DNA of 64,000 nt. It comes from Prunus persica. Lineage: Eukaryota > Streptophyta > Magnoliopsida > Rosales > Rosaceae. The notes beneath the pieces were generated by a model that was given only the letters and a program-made list of their open reading frames with translations, ran no database searches and was not told the DNA's origin. The stretch lies in contig NC_034013.1 of the NCBI RefSeq assembly GCF_000346465.2, forward strand, positions 5,663,598 to 5,727,597. The letters are read 5' to 3'. The position numbers were made by a program, and so were the translations under genes. Positions 1 to 12,154 of this stretch are shown here, piece after piece (position 1 is the stretch's first letter; each line of letters opens with the position of its first letter).

Positions 1-61
1 AGAGCTGACTTTTTTATAATTTTTTGTGTTTTTGGTGGAAAAGGTTCAATCTTTGGTGCTC

Positions 62-3000
62 ATGGACTATAACGCGCCTGTAGCAAGGAGGACACGGCTA
101 AGTGAGGAGAAATACTGGAGGAAGATATGGGAGAAACAGGGTGGGAAACGAAAACTCCGTGATGGGTCTGATAAAAAAGAGAAATCACGTAAGGGGTCCA
201 AGGAATGGGATTGTGTCTCTCTGGATGACTCTGAGGAGAATGAGGAAGCCAGTGTGAGTCCTTCTGTGGGAGGCAAGGACAAGAAGAAGAGTGGGAAAAG
301 AAAACTCCATGATGGGCCCAATATGAAAGAGAAATCACGCAAGGGATCCAAGGAATGGGACTGTATTTATGTTGATGACTCTGAGGAGAATGAGGAAGTC
401 AGTGTGAGTCCATCCACAAAAGGCAAGAACAAGAAGAAGGGTGGGAAAAGAAAATCTGCTGAGGGGTCTAAGAAACAGAGGTCCGGTTATGATGATTCTG
501 ATGACAGTGTAGCGGCCAGTGTGGAGATCCTCAGTGAAAGTTCATTTGGAAAGCAAGACAATGATTCTGTGGGTTTTGATCATGTTGAGAGTGCCGGATC
601 AAATGGAAAGAATTCTAAATCTGGTGCTGTGGACATTGAGAATTTGTGTCCAGTTGACGTGGAGGATAGTGATGGTGAGGTGGTGTATTTGGGTGAAGAG
701 AAAGTAGGAGGTTTTGGTTGTTCGAGTACAGAGAGGAGTGATGCCAGTGAGGATACTGCTTCTGATGGCTCAGATGAATCTTGGAAGAGTAGTTCTAGTG
801 AGGATGCTATTTCTGATGCCTCAGATGAATCAGAAGATGAGTCTTTTGAACAAGAAAAGTCAGAAAGTTCTGTATTTTCTGAGGAGTCGAATTCATGCAG
901 TGGAGAGGGGCATGATGATGAAAGAGAGGTTATCAAGACAAGTGGGAAACCAAGAAAGGGGACAAGTGTTGAGGGTGATGTTGAGGTGAAGAAGGGGAAG
1001 GACATTGATGCTAGTGAGATTACAAAAGGAAGTGGGAAAGCGGGAAAGGGAAGAAGTGTTGAGGTTGGTGTGAGGAGAAAGAGAAGGGTTGGGTTGGATA
1101 TGTCAGTTGATGCAGATGATGACATTGATAGCAACAAAGATGATCCTATTCATTCCGCACAAGAGTTTAATAGTGTGGCAAAACGAAATCGTTCACGAGT
1201 TAGTGGAAGAAGTGAAAAGAAGAGAATGGTAAATCAACGACTTTGTGTTGATGAGGATAATGAGGATTCTTCTTCCGGGCATGATAATGACAATGAGGAT
1301 GTTGATGACGCCAATTGCAGTGGTCCAAGAACTAGGTGCCACAAAAAGAAAACAGGGACTGATGATGATGATAGAAGAAATTATGAAAGTGACAAGACCT
1401 ATGGTGGTCCTAGTAAATGGAACGGTGTCCACGGAGTGTGCAAGAAGAATAAAAGGGATATCGAGAATCTGACTAACAGAATGTCCATGCGGGCAAAGAA
1501 GGACTGTAATGCTTTTAAGATTCTTGTAGATTCCATTTATGAGAAGGGAGAAGGGACACTGGAAGGGTCAGTTTCCTTTGGAGATGAAGGCCCTAAAGAT
1601 GAAAGAAATCCACCAGAATCTGAGATGACAACTCTTCCACTTAAGTTTACTTTTCCATGGGAGCAGTCAAATGTACCAAAGAAGTCAGAGTGTGATCCAG
1701 AAGAAAAAGAACTATGGGACGATCTTGAATTTGCTCTCAGAGCTTCTGAGATTGAGTCCCCTGATTCTAATGTGGTAGGTTGACATGAACAACATTGTTT
1801 GCACTCTGCTCCTAGAAAGTACATTTTTGTTTCTTGCACAAGATGTTTTATTGTAAGTGAATGTTTGATTGGCAGGTTGAAAATCAAGATTCACTCCCTA
1901 TTGCTAACGAAGTTGAAACAGTAGCTAGCCTCTGTAGGAGAGGGGTTCATCAGCTTATACTTGATGAAGAGATTGGACTCCTATGCAAGTTTTGCTCTTA
2001 TATAGATCAGGAGATCAAGTATATTTTACCAGACTTTGTAAGTCCTGCAACTGTCATATGCATGTTCCTTTCAGTTAAGACTGATTATGTTAGCATTTTT
2101 CATTTGCACTAAAACTTAGAATCTAGTTATTATTATGACAACACTACATGTAGAGCATTCCGTGTTGTTTGGAACATGCTTTAGGATGCATCCTTTGTTG
2201 GCAATTTTATCCATATAAGTTCTAGATTTAGAGACTTAGAGCTAGGGCTTGCTAACCTAGATGGGTCCATTATTTGGAATGAAACTATGACGTGTTGACG
2301 TTCCATTCCCTGTAACATGAGTTGGCCAAGTTTGATTGGATCTGAGAGCAAACTCACTGTTCAAGTTATTGACCCAATTGGCATATTTCAACTGTTATTT
2401 GTTATTATTAGATTTTTATTGTATTTGTAAATAGCTCTTGCATATGCTCGGACTTGATCATTGGTTTAGTTCAGTTGGTTACTCAAAGCTTCTGGTCTTT
2501 AACTTGACAGTAATTGTTTTTTGGTGTACTTAACTTGACAATGCTTTCTTTCTTTGATGTTGAGAGGATCCTTCATCCTCGGAAGGGGTTATTTAATGCT
2601 CATTGGAGGGCCATTGTTACTTCTAAAAGCTGCAACTTGTTGATTTTAGTCATTCAAATCATAATTATCAAGTTAGTTATGGTGAATGTCCTTGCAATGT
2701 TTCTGGCCAATCTCAATTTTTTTTAAAGGATTTCTTGAGTCTCGTCAAATATGTTGCTTTGAATAATTTAGTATATCTTGGCCAAAAAAAAAAAAAAAAA
2801 AAAAAGAATGATTTAGTATATAGGGTCTGATTTTCCGATCGTCTTTTACTTTCCTTGTCTGCTTTCTGATACCTCCGTGCTTATCAACTTAATTGTCATG
2901 CTTTAGCATATCCGATATGTGATTTTTCCCTTGTGTATGTTCATTCCAGCTTGACTGCCCTTATGGAAGATTTGACAAAAGAGGCTCCGAAACAGACAAC

Positions 3001-4854
3001 CGGTCTATCTTTGATGAGCTTCAATCCCATGTTTCTGATTCTGATCGCCATTCTGGCTGTAATTCTCATCCTCACGTTGAAGGCACAGTGTGGGACTTAA
3101 TTCCTGGTGTTAAAAGTAGTATGTATCCCCATCAGCGTGAAGGTTTTGAGTTTATCTGGAACCATATAGCGGGTGGTATTCATCTTGACAAGTTGAAAAA
3201 GCCAAGTAGTGTTGGTGGGAATGGATGCATCATATCACATGCTCCTGGAACAGGAAAAACTCGCCTGACCATTGTCTTTCTCCAGACATACATGGAGTTA
3301 TTCCCAGATTGCAGGCCGCTTCTGATTGCTCCTCGTAGCATGCTCCTTACGTGGGAAGAGGAGTTTAAAAAATGGAAGTTTGACATTACGTTTCACAATC
3401 TTAACAACTTGGAGTTATCTGGCGAAGAAAATCAAACAGCTGTAAATTTGGTGATGCAAGCTCAAGGCAGGAGAAGTGTTAATAAAGAGAACAGGCGAAT
3501 GCTGAAGTTGTATTCCTGGAAAAAGAACAGAAGCATCCTGGGGATTACTTACCGGCTGTTTGAGCAGCTTTCTGGAGCACAAAAAACTGGCTCAGTTGAC
3601 GAAATGGGGAAAATCCTTCTTGAGTTTCCTGGTCTTGTAGTGTTTGATGAAGGACACACTCCTCGGAATGATCAAAGTCATATGTGGAAGGCTTTGTCAG
3701 AAATCAAAACAAAAAGCCGTATTCTGCTCTCTGGAACTCCGTTTCAGAATAACTTTCAGGAGCTATTCAATACAATCTGCATTGTGAGGCCCACTTTTGC
3801 AGCCTCGATTGATTCTACTAAATTCAATAAGGATCTTCCCAAAAAACGAGGCCGGAAAAGCAATGGGGAAAAATCGAAATGGACTTTTGTGGCTAGTAGT
3901 AGTGGAAAAGTTGCTGATGACAAAGAAAAACATGCTACAGAAGTCAAAGCTCGGATTGCACCATTTGTCCATGTCTATAAAGGTTCTGTGCTACAAGATA
4001 GTCTTCCCGGGTTAAGGAACTCAATAGTTGTTTTACACCCAACCCCGCTACAGGTGAAGTTTCATAAGAGAATTCAAGGGGTGAAGGAACTATTTCGATA
4101 TGAAAACCTAGAGGCTTTAATATGTATTCATCCTTCCCTCTTGCTTAAGGATAAGGAAGATGCATTTTCTGCCGACCGGGGTAGGTTAGAGGAGCTTAAA
4201 TTAAATCCCGATGCTGGAGTCAAGGCAAAATTTGTGATGGAACTCATTCGGCTCAGCGATGCTATGAAGGAAAGAGTTCTGGTTTTCAGTCAATACCTTG
4301 ATCCGTTAATCCTTATAAGGGATCTTCTGAAATCTCTATTTCAGTGGACTGAAGGGGAAGAGGTGCTGTATATGGATGGGAAATGTGATATGAAGCAGCG
4401 TCAATCCTCGATGAAGGTTTTCAATGATCCATCTAGCAATGCCAAGGTATTACTAGCTTCAACTAAAGCATGTTCCGAAGGCATAAGCCTTGTTGGAGCT
4501 TCCAGGGTTGTATTGCTTGATGTCGCATGGAATCCATCTGTGGAGAGGCAAGCAATATCCCGTGCCTACAGGCTGGGACAGAAGAAGGTTGTGTTTGTCT
4601 ACCATCTCCTCATGGACGGAGCTAACGAAGAGGATAAATACAGTCGCCAAGTTGACAAGAGTCGTTTATCTGAGTTGGTGTTTTCTGATTCAGACAAGAA
4701 GGCTCTCGAGAAGGAAATCCGAGCCACAGTTTCAGAGGATAAAATCTTGGAAGAGATGGCTCAGCACGAGAAACTGAAGCACATATTTAAAAGCATAGCT
4801 TTACTGCATGAAGACATATACTTTGAGCAGCTAGGCCAGTCAACTTTTGGTTAA
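62..4854 (+). CDS. CLSY4: CLASSY 3/4-like SNF2 chromatin remodeller
   Basis: Plant CLASSY proteins are SNF2-family factors that help recruit RNA polymerase IV for RNA-directed DNA methylation in the nucleus. Three coding exons join in phase 0: 62-1774, 1876-2037 and 2950-4854, giving about 1259 residues, within the CLSY3/4 size range. The first ~570 residues are Ser/Asp/Glu/Lys-rich and look disordered; they include two near-copies of a block starting GKRKL(R/H)DG and ending SVSPS. The helicase part is in exon 3: Walker A PGTGKT (724-729), DEGH box (858-861), LSGTPFQN, and C-terminal motif RAYRLGQ (1163-1169). I start at ATG 62 (MDYNAPVARRTR), the family-like N-terminus, not at the upstream in-frame ATG 26. 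It could be CLSY3 or CLSY4; family assignment is firm, paralogue assignment is not. No frameshift or missing motif was seen. Confidence 0.88.
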
Positions 4855-4931
4855 GATTTAAAGAAGACAAGATCAATTGAGTTGATTCTGATGATCTCCG
4901 ATAATTAGTGTGTTGTTGTAGATAGTCAACT

Positions 4932-4997
4932 AATTAATGATTCTCTTTCCTGTATTGTAAAGACAATTAATGATTCTCTTTCCTGTATTGTAAAGAC
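4932..4997 (+). repeat. Tandem 33-bp duplication in CLSY 3'UTR
   Basis: Two identical 33-bp units (4932-4964 and 4965-4997), each beginning AATTAATGATTC and ending GTAAAGAC, lie about 80 bp after the stop codon. A diverged inverted copy of this UTR near 22.2 kb has only one unit. Confidence 0.9.
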
Positions 4998-5543
4998 AAT
5001 TAGCACGATATAGGATCTGGTTTTCTACTTCCTTGTATAAAGCTGTGAGTAATTCCTTGTGCTGTAGTTGTCTTCACTCAAGGGCTGCGATACAAGGATC
5101 ACTTGGTTCCTTCTGTCATGGTTGAATGAGAAGGTTTTGTAGACTCCTTGTTATCTCCCATGGAAGGAATGACTACGGTTTTGTGTTTGGTCTCCCAATA
5201 TATCTCTTCCCTACACTTTGGTTAAAATGGTTAGACTGCCTCTTAAGCATTTTAGTGATCGTTGTTCATTTTGGAATACTGGATTGACACAATGTGTGAA
5301 ATCAACTTGCCCAATGACAATTGCTGGCAATGACATTTTGCATTTCCATGACCAAGAAAGTCTTTACTTATCTGTGACATACACAAATTGTTGCTCCTTC
5401 ATCAGATTGCAAAATAGGACTGCTTAGCCATAGATGCCCTATGACCATCATTGAAGGGTCGGGCGTACACAAATTCTTCTCCGTCATTGATTAATGCCGT
5501 TAATTACTGAAACTCAATTAACCAAGCCATGCTGGTTTTGCAG
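4998..5543. other. CLSY 3' flank, no gene seen
   Basis: The rest of the CLSY 3'UTR and downstream spacer. The only open frame here (69 codons at 5218-5427) has no recognisable motif. No transposon ends were identified. Confidence 0.5.
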
Positions 5544-7417
5544 GACCAATATCAGTTGTTAGGCGAGAATGTCGCCAAGATTAAAACCAATCTCATTGTT
5601 ACCATTTTTGCCACATTTTTGCCATTGTATCAATCCAGTATTCCAAGGGGCTTGAATTCTTGCCACATTTTTGCTATGTGACAGAAGACTGTGGCTAGTT
5701 CTTTTAGGTTGTTAGCCTGGTGATTGCTGGAAGGCCGATTAGGTTTTGTTACCATTGTATATGAGTAGTTGTAGTAGTAGTCCCTTTTGATCTCATGATT
5801 GAAACTCTGTATTTTATGATTTATTATGATGCTTTCGACTCTTAAAACATTTCACAAAGTTTGTCTTAAGCAGTTCATATTATATCACTGCAGTAGTTAG
5901 TACCATACTATTATGATTGTTGACTAAGTGATGCATTATACTAAAAACTGTTGCTTGATTCCAGGTATTGGGTAATGGTTTTGATGTGATTTCTGTTGGA
6001 AAGCGAAAGCTTGTTCGTTCTGTTTCAACTGAGTTGAACAAAGACCATATTGAAATTTTAGAGCTAGCCCAGGTTGCAAATTTTTGTTTTATCTTCCTGC
6101 TACCTTTGCCAGGAGTATAAATTTCAACGAACTTATTTGATTTTTGACATCTAGACAAGGTCTAAAATATTGATGATATCGGAAATATCGGTAGTCCAAA
6201 AATATGGAAATTTCGATAGAAATATCGAGATATTATCGATATCGATAAAAATTGAATAAAAACCACGGAAATTGTAAGAAAAACTTGGAAATTTTTATTG
6301 AAACTTTGGAAAATGTTTATTTAGTCAATTATCTATGAGTTTATCACAAAAAATTAGAAAGGAAATGCATTGCATGATGGATTTAACTAATTCAAGTTGA
6401 TTATACAGCAAGCGGGCAAACACTATGAGTGTAAAAAAAATGTAATAATTAATGAAAAAGATTAAATACACCGTAATCATTTATATATAATGATTTACTA
6501 TAATATTTTACACTTTATACATTGCATGTATAAATATATGAGTGACTTAGTACCACATAGAGTTCCTACGAGGTTCAAATTTTTCACTATCTTCATCATC
6601 TCTATATGTAGAGTAAGTGTATTGTGAAGAGTAGTCGTCAAATGATAAATCCCCAAAATAATTTTGTATGTAATTGTTAACATACCACCCATATAAATAT
6701 AAATATTTTAGCATATTATCACAAAAACATAAGTGATATGGTGTTTAAGGTGTTGGAGGAGTAAAATGGGAGGGGTTCATATCCCCTTTGTGCTTTTTTC
6801 TCCCCTTTTTCCCTTTTTTTTTTTTAAAAAAAACTTTTTTTTTCCTTCACATCGATATTTTCGATATTTTAAAGATATTACACCGATATTTTAATAAAAT
6901 ATTGCTGAAATGTGAGCGAAATTATCGACATCGATTTTTTCCGATATTATCGTCGATATTGTCGATATTTATACGATATGTACATGGATATGTTCCGAAA
7001 TATCCGTGATTCGAAAAAACCGAAATATCCTCGATATTTCCTCGATATTATCGATATTTCAGACTATGCATCTAGATGGGTTACTTGCGCTTATGTTCCG
7101 GTTCTCTTCTCTTAGGCTCAAGGATTTGTGATTGTTGATGAGGTAGAGAGACGGTTATCTTGGACCACTGGCTGTGCAATTGATGCATTCAAGACTTTAC
7201 TAGATGTAAGTTGATGACATTTACTGAACTAACTCTTACTATCCACTCTTCCCTTCAGTCTATTATATATACATACTACGATTGCTGGGGCTCAAGAAAC
7301 CCTTGCTTTTCTCAGGAGGGTCTTGCAATGATTGATGATGGCCACAAAGATGGTATTCGCCGATATTGGTTCCCTTGTGTATCTTCCATATCGACTCCAG
7401 GAGGAGCTGACACTTAA
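5544..7417 (+). pseudogene. SNF8: Truncated SNF8/VPS22 (ESCRT-II) gene copy
   Basis: SNF8/VPS22 is the ESCRT-II subunit that helps sort ubiquitinated cargo at endosomes. Four pieces match it. A 5' fragment after acceptor 5541-5543 reads DQYQLLGENVAKIKTNL. Then exons 5965-6072 ([19 protein letters not shown]...), 7116-7205 (AQGFVIVDEVERRLSW...) and 7316-7417 (EGLAMIDDGHKDGIRRYWF..., TAA stop) encode the C-terminal winged-helix region with good splice sites. The start exon and all middle exons (coiled-coil and first winged helix) are absent; only about 400 bp separates the first two pieces. I infer a pseudogene from an internally deleted duplicate, although the last three exons remain open and could still be spliced into a short product. 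A hAT-type element fills most of the 6073-7115 intron. Confidence 0.8.
6156..7068. mobile_element. Non-autonomous hAT-type element, ATATCG-rich
   Basis: The element is bounded by an 8-bp TSD, CATCTAGA (6148-6155 and 7069-7076). Imperfect terminal inverted repeats begin CAAGGTCTAAAATATTGATG on the left and CATAGTCTGAAATATCGATA on the reverse right. Both ends are packed with TCGATATT-type repeats. There is no transposase frame in its 913 bp. An 8-bp TSD and CA-starting ends fit the hAT superfamily. Confidence 0.85.
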
Positions 7418-7583
7418 CAAACATGAGGCTGGTTATGTGTGCATACTGAATGATGGCTGATTTTTCTGTGATTTCCTTTTGTAATACTAGTTGGTCAAAC
7501 AGACTGCTGATGTATAAAGGAGACATTTGCAGGGAATAACTCATGTTACTTCCCTCTATGTTACAAATAGTTTTATTGATGAA

Positions 7584-7705
7584 ATATATTGGAAGATCAT
7601 GATGCTCTGCAATGAAATGAAACTTAACACAAATTTTTTGTATTTTCTATGATCATATATATATATATATATATATGATCATAGCATCATGATCTTCCAA
7701 TATAT
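7584..7705. repeat. Nested palindrome around an (AT)n tract
   Basis: The 22-bp arms 7584-7605 and 7684-7705 are exact inverted copies (core GGAAGATCATGATGC). Between them a second palindrome (7647-7684, CTATGATCAT ... ATGATCATAG) surrounds an AT microsatellite. It lies in the 3' flank of the SNF8 fragment. Confidence 0.8.
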
Positions 7706-7792
7706 ATATATATAGTGCCTTAGTAATTTTTTTCTCTGGTCTGTGCCTTAGTCATTGTAAGACTCAAGTTTGACAAACACAAAGTTCTATTC

Positions 7793-8927
7793 TGTTGAAA
7801 ATAATGCACATTTGTGTTTAAGATTTCAAGAATCATCTAGAGAATTCAAGAGCTCACAATAAAGAAGTTGCATGGCAGCAAAGCAAAATGAATATGGTGG
7901 AATATTCTAGAAAAAGTGATAAGTGAATGGCTAGAGTATGGCGGTGGAAGAAATCTCTAGAGCATACAAACATGTGGTTGCAAGAAATCTTCCCAAGTCG
8001 GTGGAACAAAGCATGTCGGTTGATCAAGCCTATAAATAGGCATGCAACCACAATGGAATGTGGAGTAGAACCAATCAACTCCCAAACCATTAGGGAGCCA
8101 AGAGCTAATCAAATCAAACTATGTTGAGAGCCAATAAGCTCATCAATCAAAGTGTAAGGGCCAATTAGCCTATAAGGGCCAAATAGCCAGCAAAGAGAGT
8201 AAGAATAGGCCAAATAGCCAGCAAAGAGAGAGAGAATAATAGGCCAATAAGCCAAAAGGCCAATAAGCCTAGCAAATAGTTTCTTTCTAGTTGTTGAAGG
8301 CCAATAAACCTACTCCTCTATAAAGCCTTGTACCCATCTATTGTTGAATAAATAAAATCACTCTTTTGTTCTCTAAAACCCAACAAGTGGTATCAGAGCA
8401 TCACATACGCTCATCACACACCTACTACAATCTAACAGTGGTATCAGAGTTGGTTCGATTGCATTGGGCGTCAGAGCTGGTTCGAGAGCTAGTTCAACTC
8501 GAGAGTCGCATTCGATCAACTATGGGCGCATGGGCCGACTCAAAAGCAAGGTACGTGCTATCAATACTCAATTCAAAGTTTCAAGAAATCTAGAAGGGGA
8601 ACGAAATCTAAAGAAAGTTCTAGAGGAGAAGATAGTGAAAATAAAAGAGATGGCATGAGAGGAAAAAACTTTCCTCCATGTGGAGTGTGCAAAAAGTTAA
8701 GGCACCCAAAAAAAAGAAAAAGAAGCTCTTTAATCAAAGTGTAAGGGCCAAATAGCCCAAACTAAGCAAAGTGTAAGGGCCAAATAGCCCAAACTATTCT
8801 AAATCAAGTGTGGTGGTCAATAAGTCAATATGCTAAGTGTAGAAGGCCAATTAGCTTACACCGAGCCATGTACTATTCTTATCCAAATATAATAAAATCA
8901 CTTTGTTTTTTCCCTTCAACTCTAACA
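7793..8927 (+). mobile_element. Short non-coding LTR retrotransposon
   Basis: The element runs TGTTG...TAACA between copies of a 5-bp TSD, TATTC (7788-7792, 8928-8932). The 5' LTR is 7793-8385 (TGTTG...CAACA). It is followed by a tRNA-iMet-type primer site, TGGTATCAGAGC (8388-8399), which recurs at about 8440. The LTR contains GGCCAAATAGCC-type short repeats. The internal region is only about 340 bp with no gag or pol. A purine tract (about 8709-8727) precedes a shortened 3' LTR (about 8730-8927) lacking the LTR's first part. Confidence 0.85.
8388..8399 (+). promoter_or_regulatory. Primer-binding site (tRNA-iMet type)
   Basis: TGGTATCAGAGC stands two bases after the LTR end CAACA. It is the standard plant retrotransposon PBS complementary to the initiator tRNA 3' end. 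Confidence 0.8.
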
Positions 8928-8932
8928 TATTC

Positions 8933-9753
8933 CTTATAAAGCGAGCTAAACTTACCCGGCCCACAAGCAATCTTATAAATACCCAGAAATTATTTTTGAA
9001 AAAATCTCCATTAACGCAAGAATTATGGAGGGAAAGCACTCACGATGGAGTTCACGGCCCTGCGATTTGCTAAGAAAAATCAGAGGCCCTCGCCAATTTT
9101 TATAATAAACAGATTAATTTATCAAAATGAACTGAAATGAGTGTTCATCTTTCATTTTTTATTAACAATAAAGGCATAGAAAACCAGAGATTTATGGATA
9201 TTATGTTGTCAGACTATCAACCTCATAACGACATTAACAGACAATTGAACTCTATCATAAATGTACAAGAGATTTATGCAAGGTACCAGTTACTGATTAC
9301 CTGGTTCAGCGAATCCGTTTCAGATGTTTTGCTTAGGGTTCTAGTAATTGTTCAGCAACTTCTGCAAGAAAACAGACATGGGTTTAAGAGAGATATCTAT
9401 GACATGCACCCTTCTGTGTTTTCAGGTGAATCTGAGTTATTTGTAAGATATAGTTCGTTATGAGACTTGAACTTGGATTATGATAAATGGAAGTACAAAG
9501 TGCCTTGCCTTACATGCTGTTTGTACTTTCTTTTCCCTTTTGTCTATTCCGTTTACGTACTTTTCATTTATGTTTGCCAGATTTTTGGGGATTCTTGTTG
9601 ATACTCTGCGTCTCCCTACCTATTGCTTGGTAGACTGTGATCCATACGGTTTTGACATCATGTCCACATATCGGTTTAGTTCTATGGTTAGGCTTCTTGA
9701 TCAATCTGTAAACTAGTTATGTATAGTTTACAAACTCAACTAACATATGAACT
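8933..9753. other. Spacer without recognised gene
   Basis: AT-rich DNA. A 108-codon open frame (9137-9463) has no recognisable domain, and I found no splice-linked neighbour for it. No element ends were identified apart from the TSD copies at each side. Confidence 0.4.
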
Positions 9754-10224
9754 TGTTGATGCGAAAAAGTGGTTCTGCACGTATTTCGTCAACTTAGTGA
9801 TTTAGGCCTTCGGTAGGTGACTATCCTCGGTAGATGTTCCACAGCAGAAGGGTAAGTACCTACAAAAGGTCACGTTCGGTAAATCCTTGAGTACCGGTGT
9901 GGTACCGGCCGAAGGCTCTCCGATGGTTAAGTAAGTACGGATTTAGTAAAGTTTAACTGATAGATCATACGATAGCATACCGTTAGTTCTGATCCCCTCC
10001 TTTTGGGGATATGGGTCTCCTTTTATAGGCCTTGGGAGGTGTGCACTGTGCTCATATTTCCGATGTGGGACACTGGGCATGGATTGTGAGCATGGCACGT
10101 GTCTGATGGTAAAAAAGGCCAAGATAGATGGCTTCGGTAGGGAGCATGCCGAAGGGGTCCGTTGATCAGTAACGATTCCCTCCACGTGTTCAGTGGTAAT
10201 AGGCCGTTTATTTTGGTATAAACA
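9754..10224 (-). mobile_element. Solo LTR, 471 bp
   Basis: It runs TGTTGATGCG...TATAAACA with a perfect 5-bp TSD, GAACT (9749-9753, 10225-10229). A TATA box on the minus strand (CCTATAAAAGG, near 10020) and the promoter-like CCGATGTGGGAC block suggest minus orientation. No PBS or internal region adjoins it, so it is a solo LTR. Confidence 0.85.
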
Positions 10225-10229
10225 GAACT

Positions 10230-11468
10230 AACTAGGAAGGAAGACTGCAAATATTGAGGATTGAAAACTTCTGATAAAGTCAATTCTTTTGTATGCAAGC
10301 AAATGGCCTTTGATGCAAAATTACTAGGGGTCCCCGAGATACTCTGGCTTGGAGCCTTCCTTTTGGACTCGGAGAAGTACTGTCTTCCACGACAGTGTCT
10401 CCTTCCCTTGACAGCAGAAGGTGAGAGACATGGTGCTTTACATTGGCATTACTATTTATTCTGGTAACTTTAAATAAGGTTCCTTATAACCATGCCAGAC
10501 AAGAGGAAAACGGAAGCCATGTTACGTAGATGCTACTTACAAAGAGAAGTGCCAAAGTGGAGGTAAGACTCTGTTAGCTTTCTTGTTTCATCCATCATGT
10601 GACTGGATTAAGTAACATGAAGTAGTTTTGTTCTTTTAGATTGGAACTACAATTGATGCTGGAAAGAGGGCTGAAATTTGAGTTAGAAGCATTGTCTGTG
10701 CATGAACTTAACTTCTTGTCGGCCGTGTACATACCATCTAAAATTCAAGGTGGAGTATTATGCATCTAACATCTTCTACATCTGTACTTGTTTGTTAGCT
10801 TGTAGGAGAAAAAAAGTTATAGGATTTCTGCAAAGCATAATCAACATTTTCATTGCAAAACCATTGTTTACGGTACAAAAATTGATTAAATGTCAGTTAA
10901 TCGCAACCGAAATCTCTGTTTTTCCTTTTTTTTCCCCTCTTTCCCTTACTCGGTGTGGCGCAAAAATGGGGGAACATCCAGAGACTCATTGTCATGGTTG
11001 AATGTTGATCCTGCATAATTGTGACGAATGTTTAAAGACAACCGTCCTATCCTATATTCACACTTACAAGTCATATCTCTAAATCAGAATTAAGAAGTAA
11101 AAGTCGAAAAGTAAAATTAATGTAAACACTAATTTCACAACTGGACATAATTATTTCATCCCAATCCAAATTACAAGGAATATCGAGAAGAGAGATTTTA
11201 GGAATTAATTGAGAATGTGACAGCCAGAATACAACTACAAATATATACGAATACTTGAAATTATCTCAACGAAAATTAATTTATAAATGGTGACATAGAA
11301 AAAAAGTCAAGGATCTATCCTCATGAACCTTTCAAGCAAAGCTGCAAGAACCCATTGCAGAAATTTTATCAGAATTTGCTCTGATGGATTCTTGGTTTAT
11401 TTTTAATCATATTGGTCTTTATAAAATTTATTCTTGCAATTTGATATATATATATATATATTTCCTTT
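10230..11468. other. Spacer without recognised gene
   Basis: Short open frames at 10261-10467 and 10702-11001 show no motif. The DNA is AT-rich with a TA microsatellite near 11445-11460. It may include decayed transposon sequence, but I could not define ends. Confidence 0.4.
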
Positions 11469-12149
11469 TGTTATAAAAAATAATAGTTTTCCTATTTCCG
11501 TAAAGCCAAATACAAAACATTTATATTATAAATAACATATAAACAAATTGGAAAGCTTTGAAGGTATAATAAAATTGAAGAAAACAAAATAATAGGTAAG
11601 TAAAAAGAAAATAAATAATAAGTAAGAAGGTGAGTTTGGTACGGTGAAGCACGTCAAAGACGCTGTCCTAAAGCCTTTGTAGCCTCCCTACGTGCAGGTA
11701 CTGACGGTCTACAAGACTCCAAGATACGACCCCTTGTACACAAACTCAAGATCCGCTATGAGCACGTTCACAGACAGATATAGGTATCCAAGTCACATAA
11801 CCATTGCCCAAAATAATAATAATAAAGTAGAGAATATATGTAAAAGTAGAAAAGGAGAGAATTAGAATGTGTATGTGATATTCTGATAGTGTATTGTATA
11901 TATCGTGTGTTATTGTGTGTATTTGTGTGTGTCAAATGTGAAGGAGGAGTGGCCTTTTATAGGCATCCAAAAACATATAACCTTCACCAACCATAAAAGT
12001 TCACCAACCAAAAAATTAAGGCATTCACCAACCAGAAATAAAACCTGAATATTAAATATTTATAACCTCCATAATAAATAAAATAAAACAGCCAAAATAA
12101 TTAAATAAATAAAACGGTTAAATTTTTAAAACCTTTTAAAATTCCAACA
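11469..12149 (-). mobile_element. Solo LTR, 681 bp
   Basis: It is bounded by a perfect 5-bp TSD, CCTTT (11464-11468, 12150-12154). The plus strand starts TGTTATAAAA and ends TTCCAACA, so read on the minus strand it starts TGTTGGAA. A minus-strand TATA box (GCCTATAAAAGGCC) lies near 11950-11965. No internal region or second LTR adjoins it. Confidence 0.85.
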
Positions 12150-12154
12150 CCTTT

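Noticed and set aside
580..1137. 185-codon minus-strand frame inside the CLSY gene
   Set aside because: It is the antisense of the Ser/Asp-rich region and has no domain. The plus strand is clearly coding.
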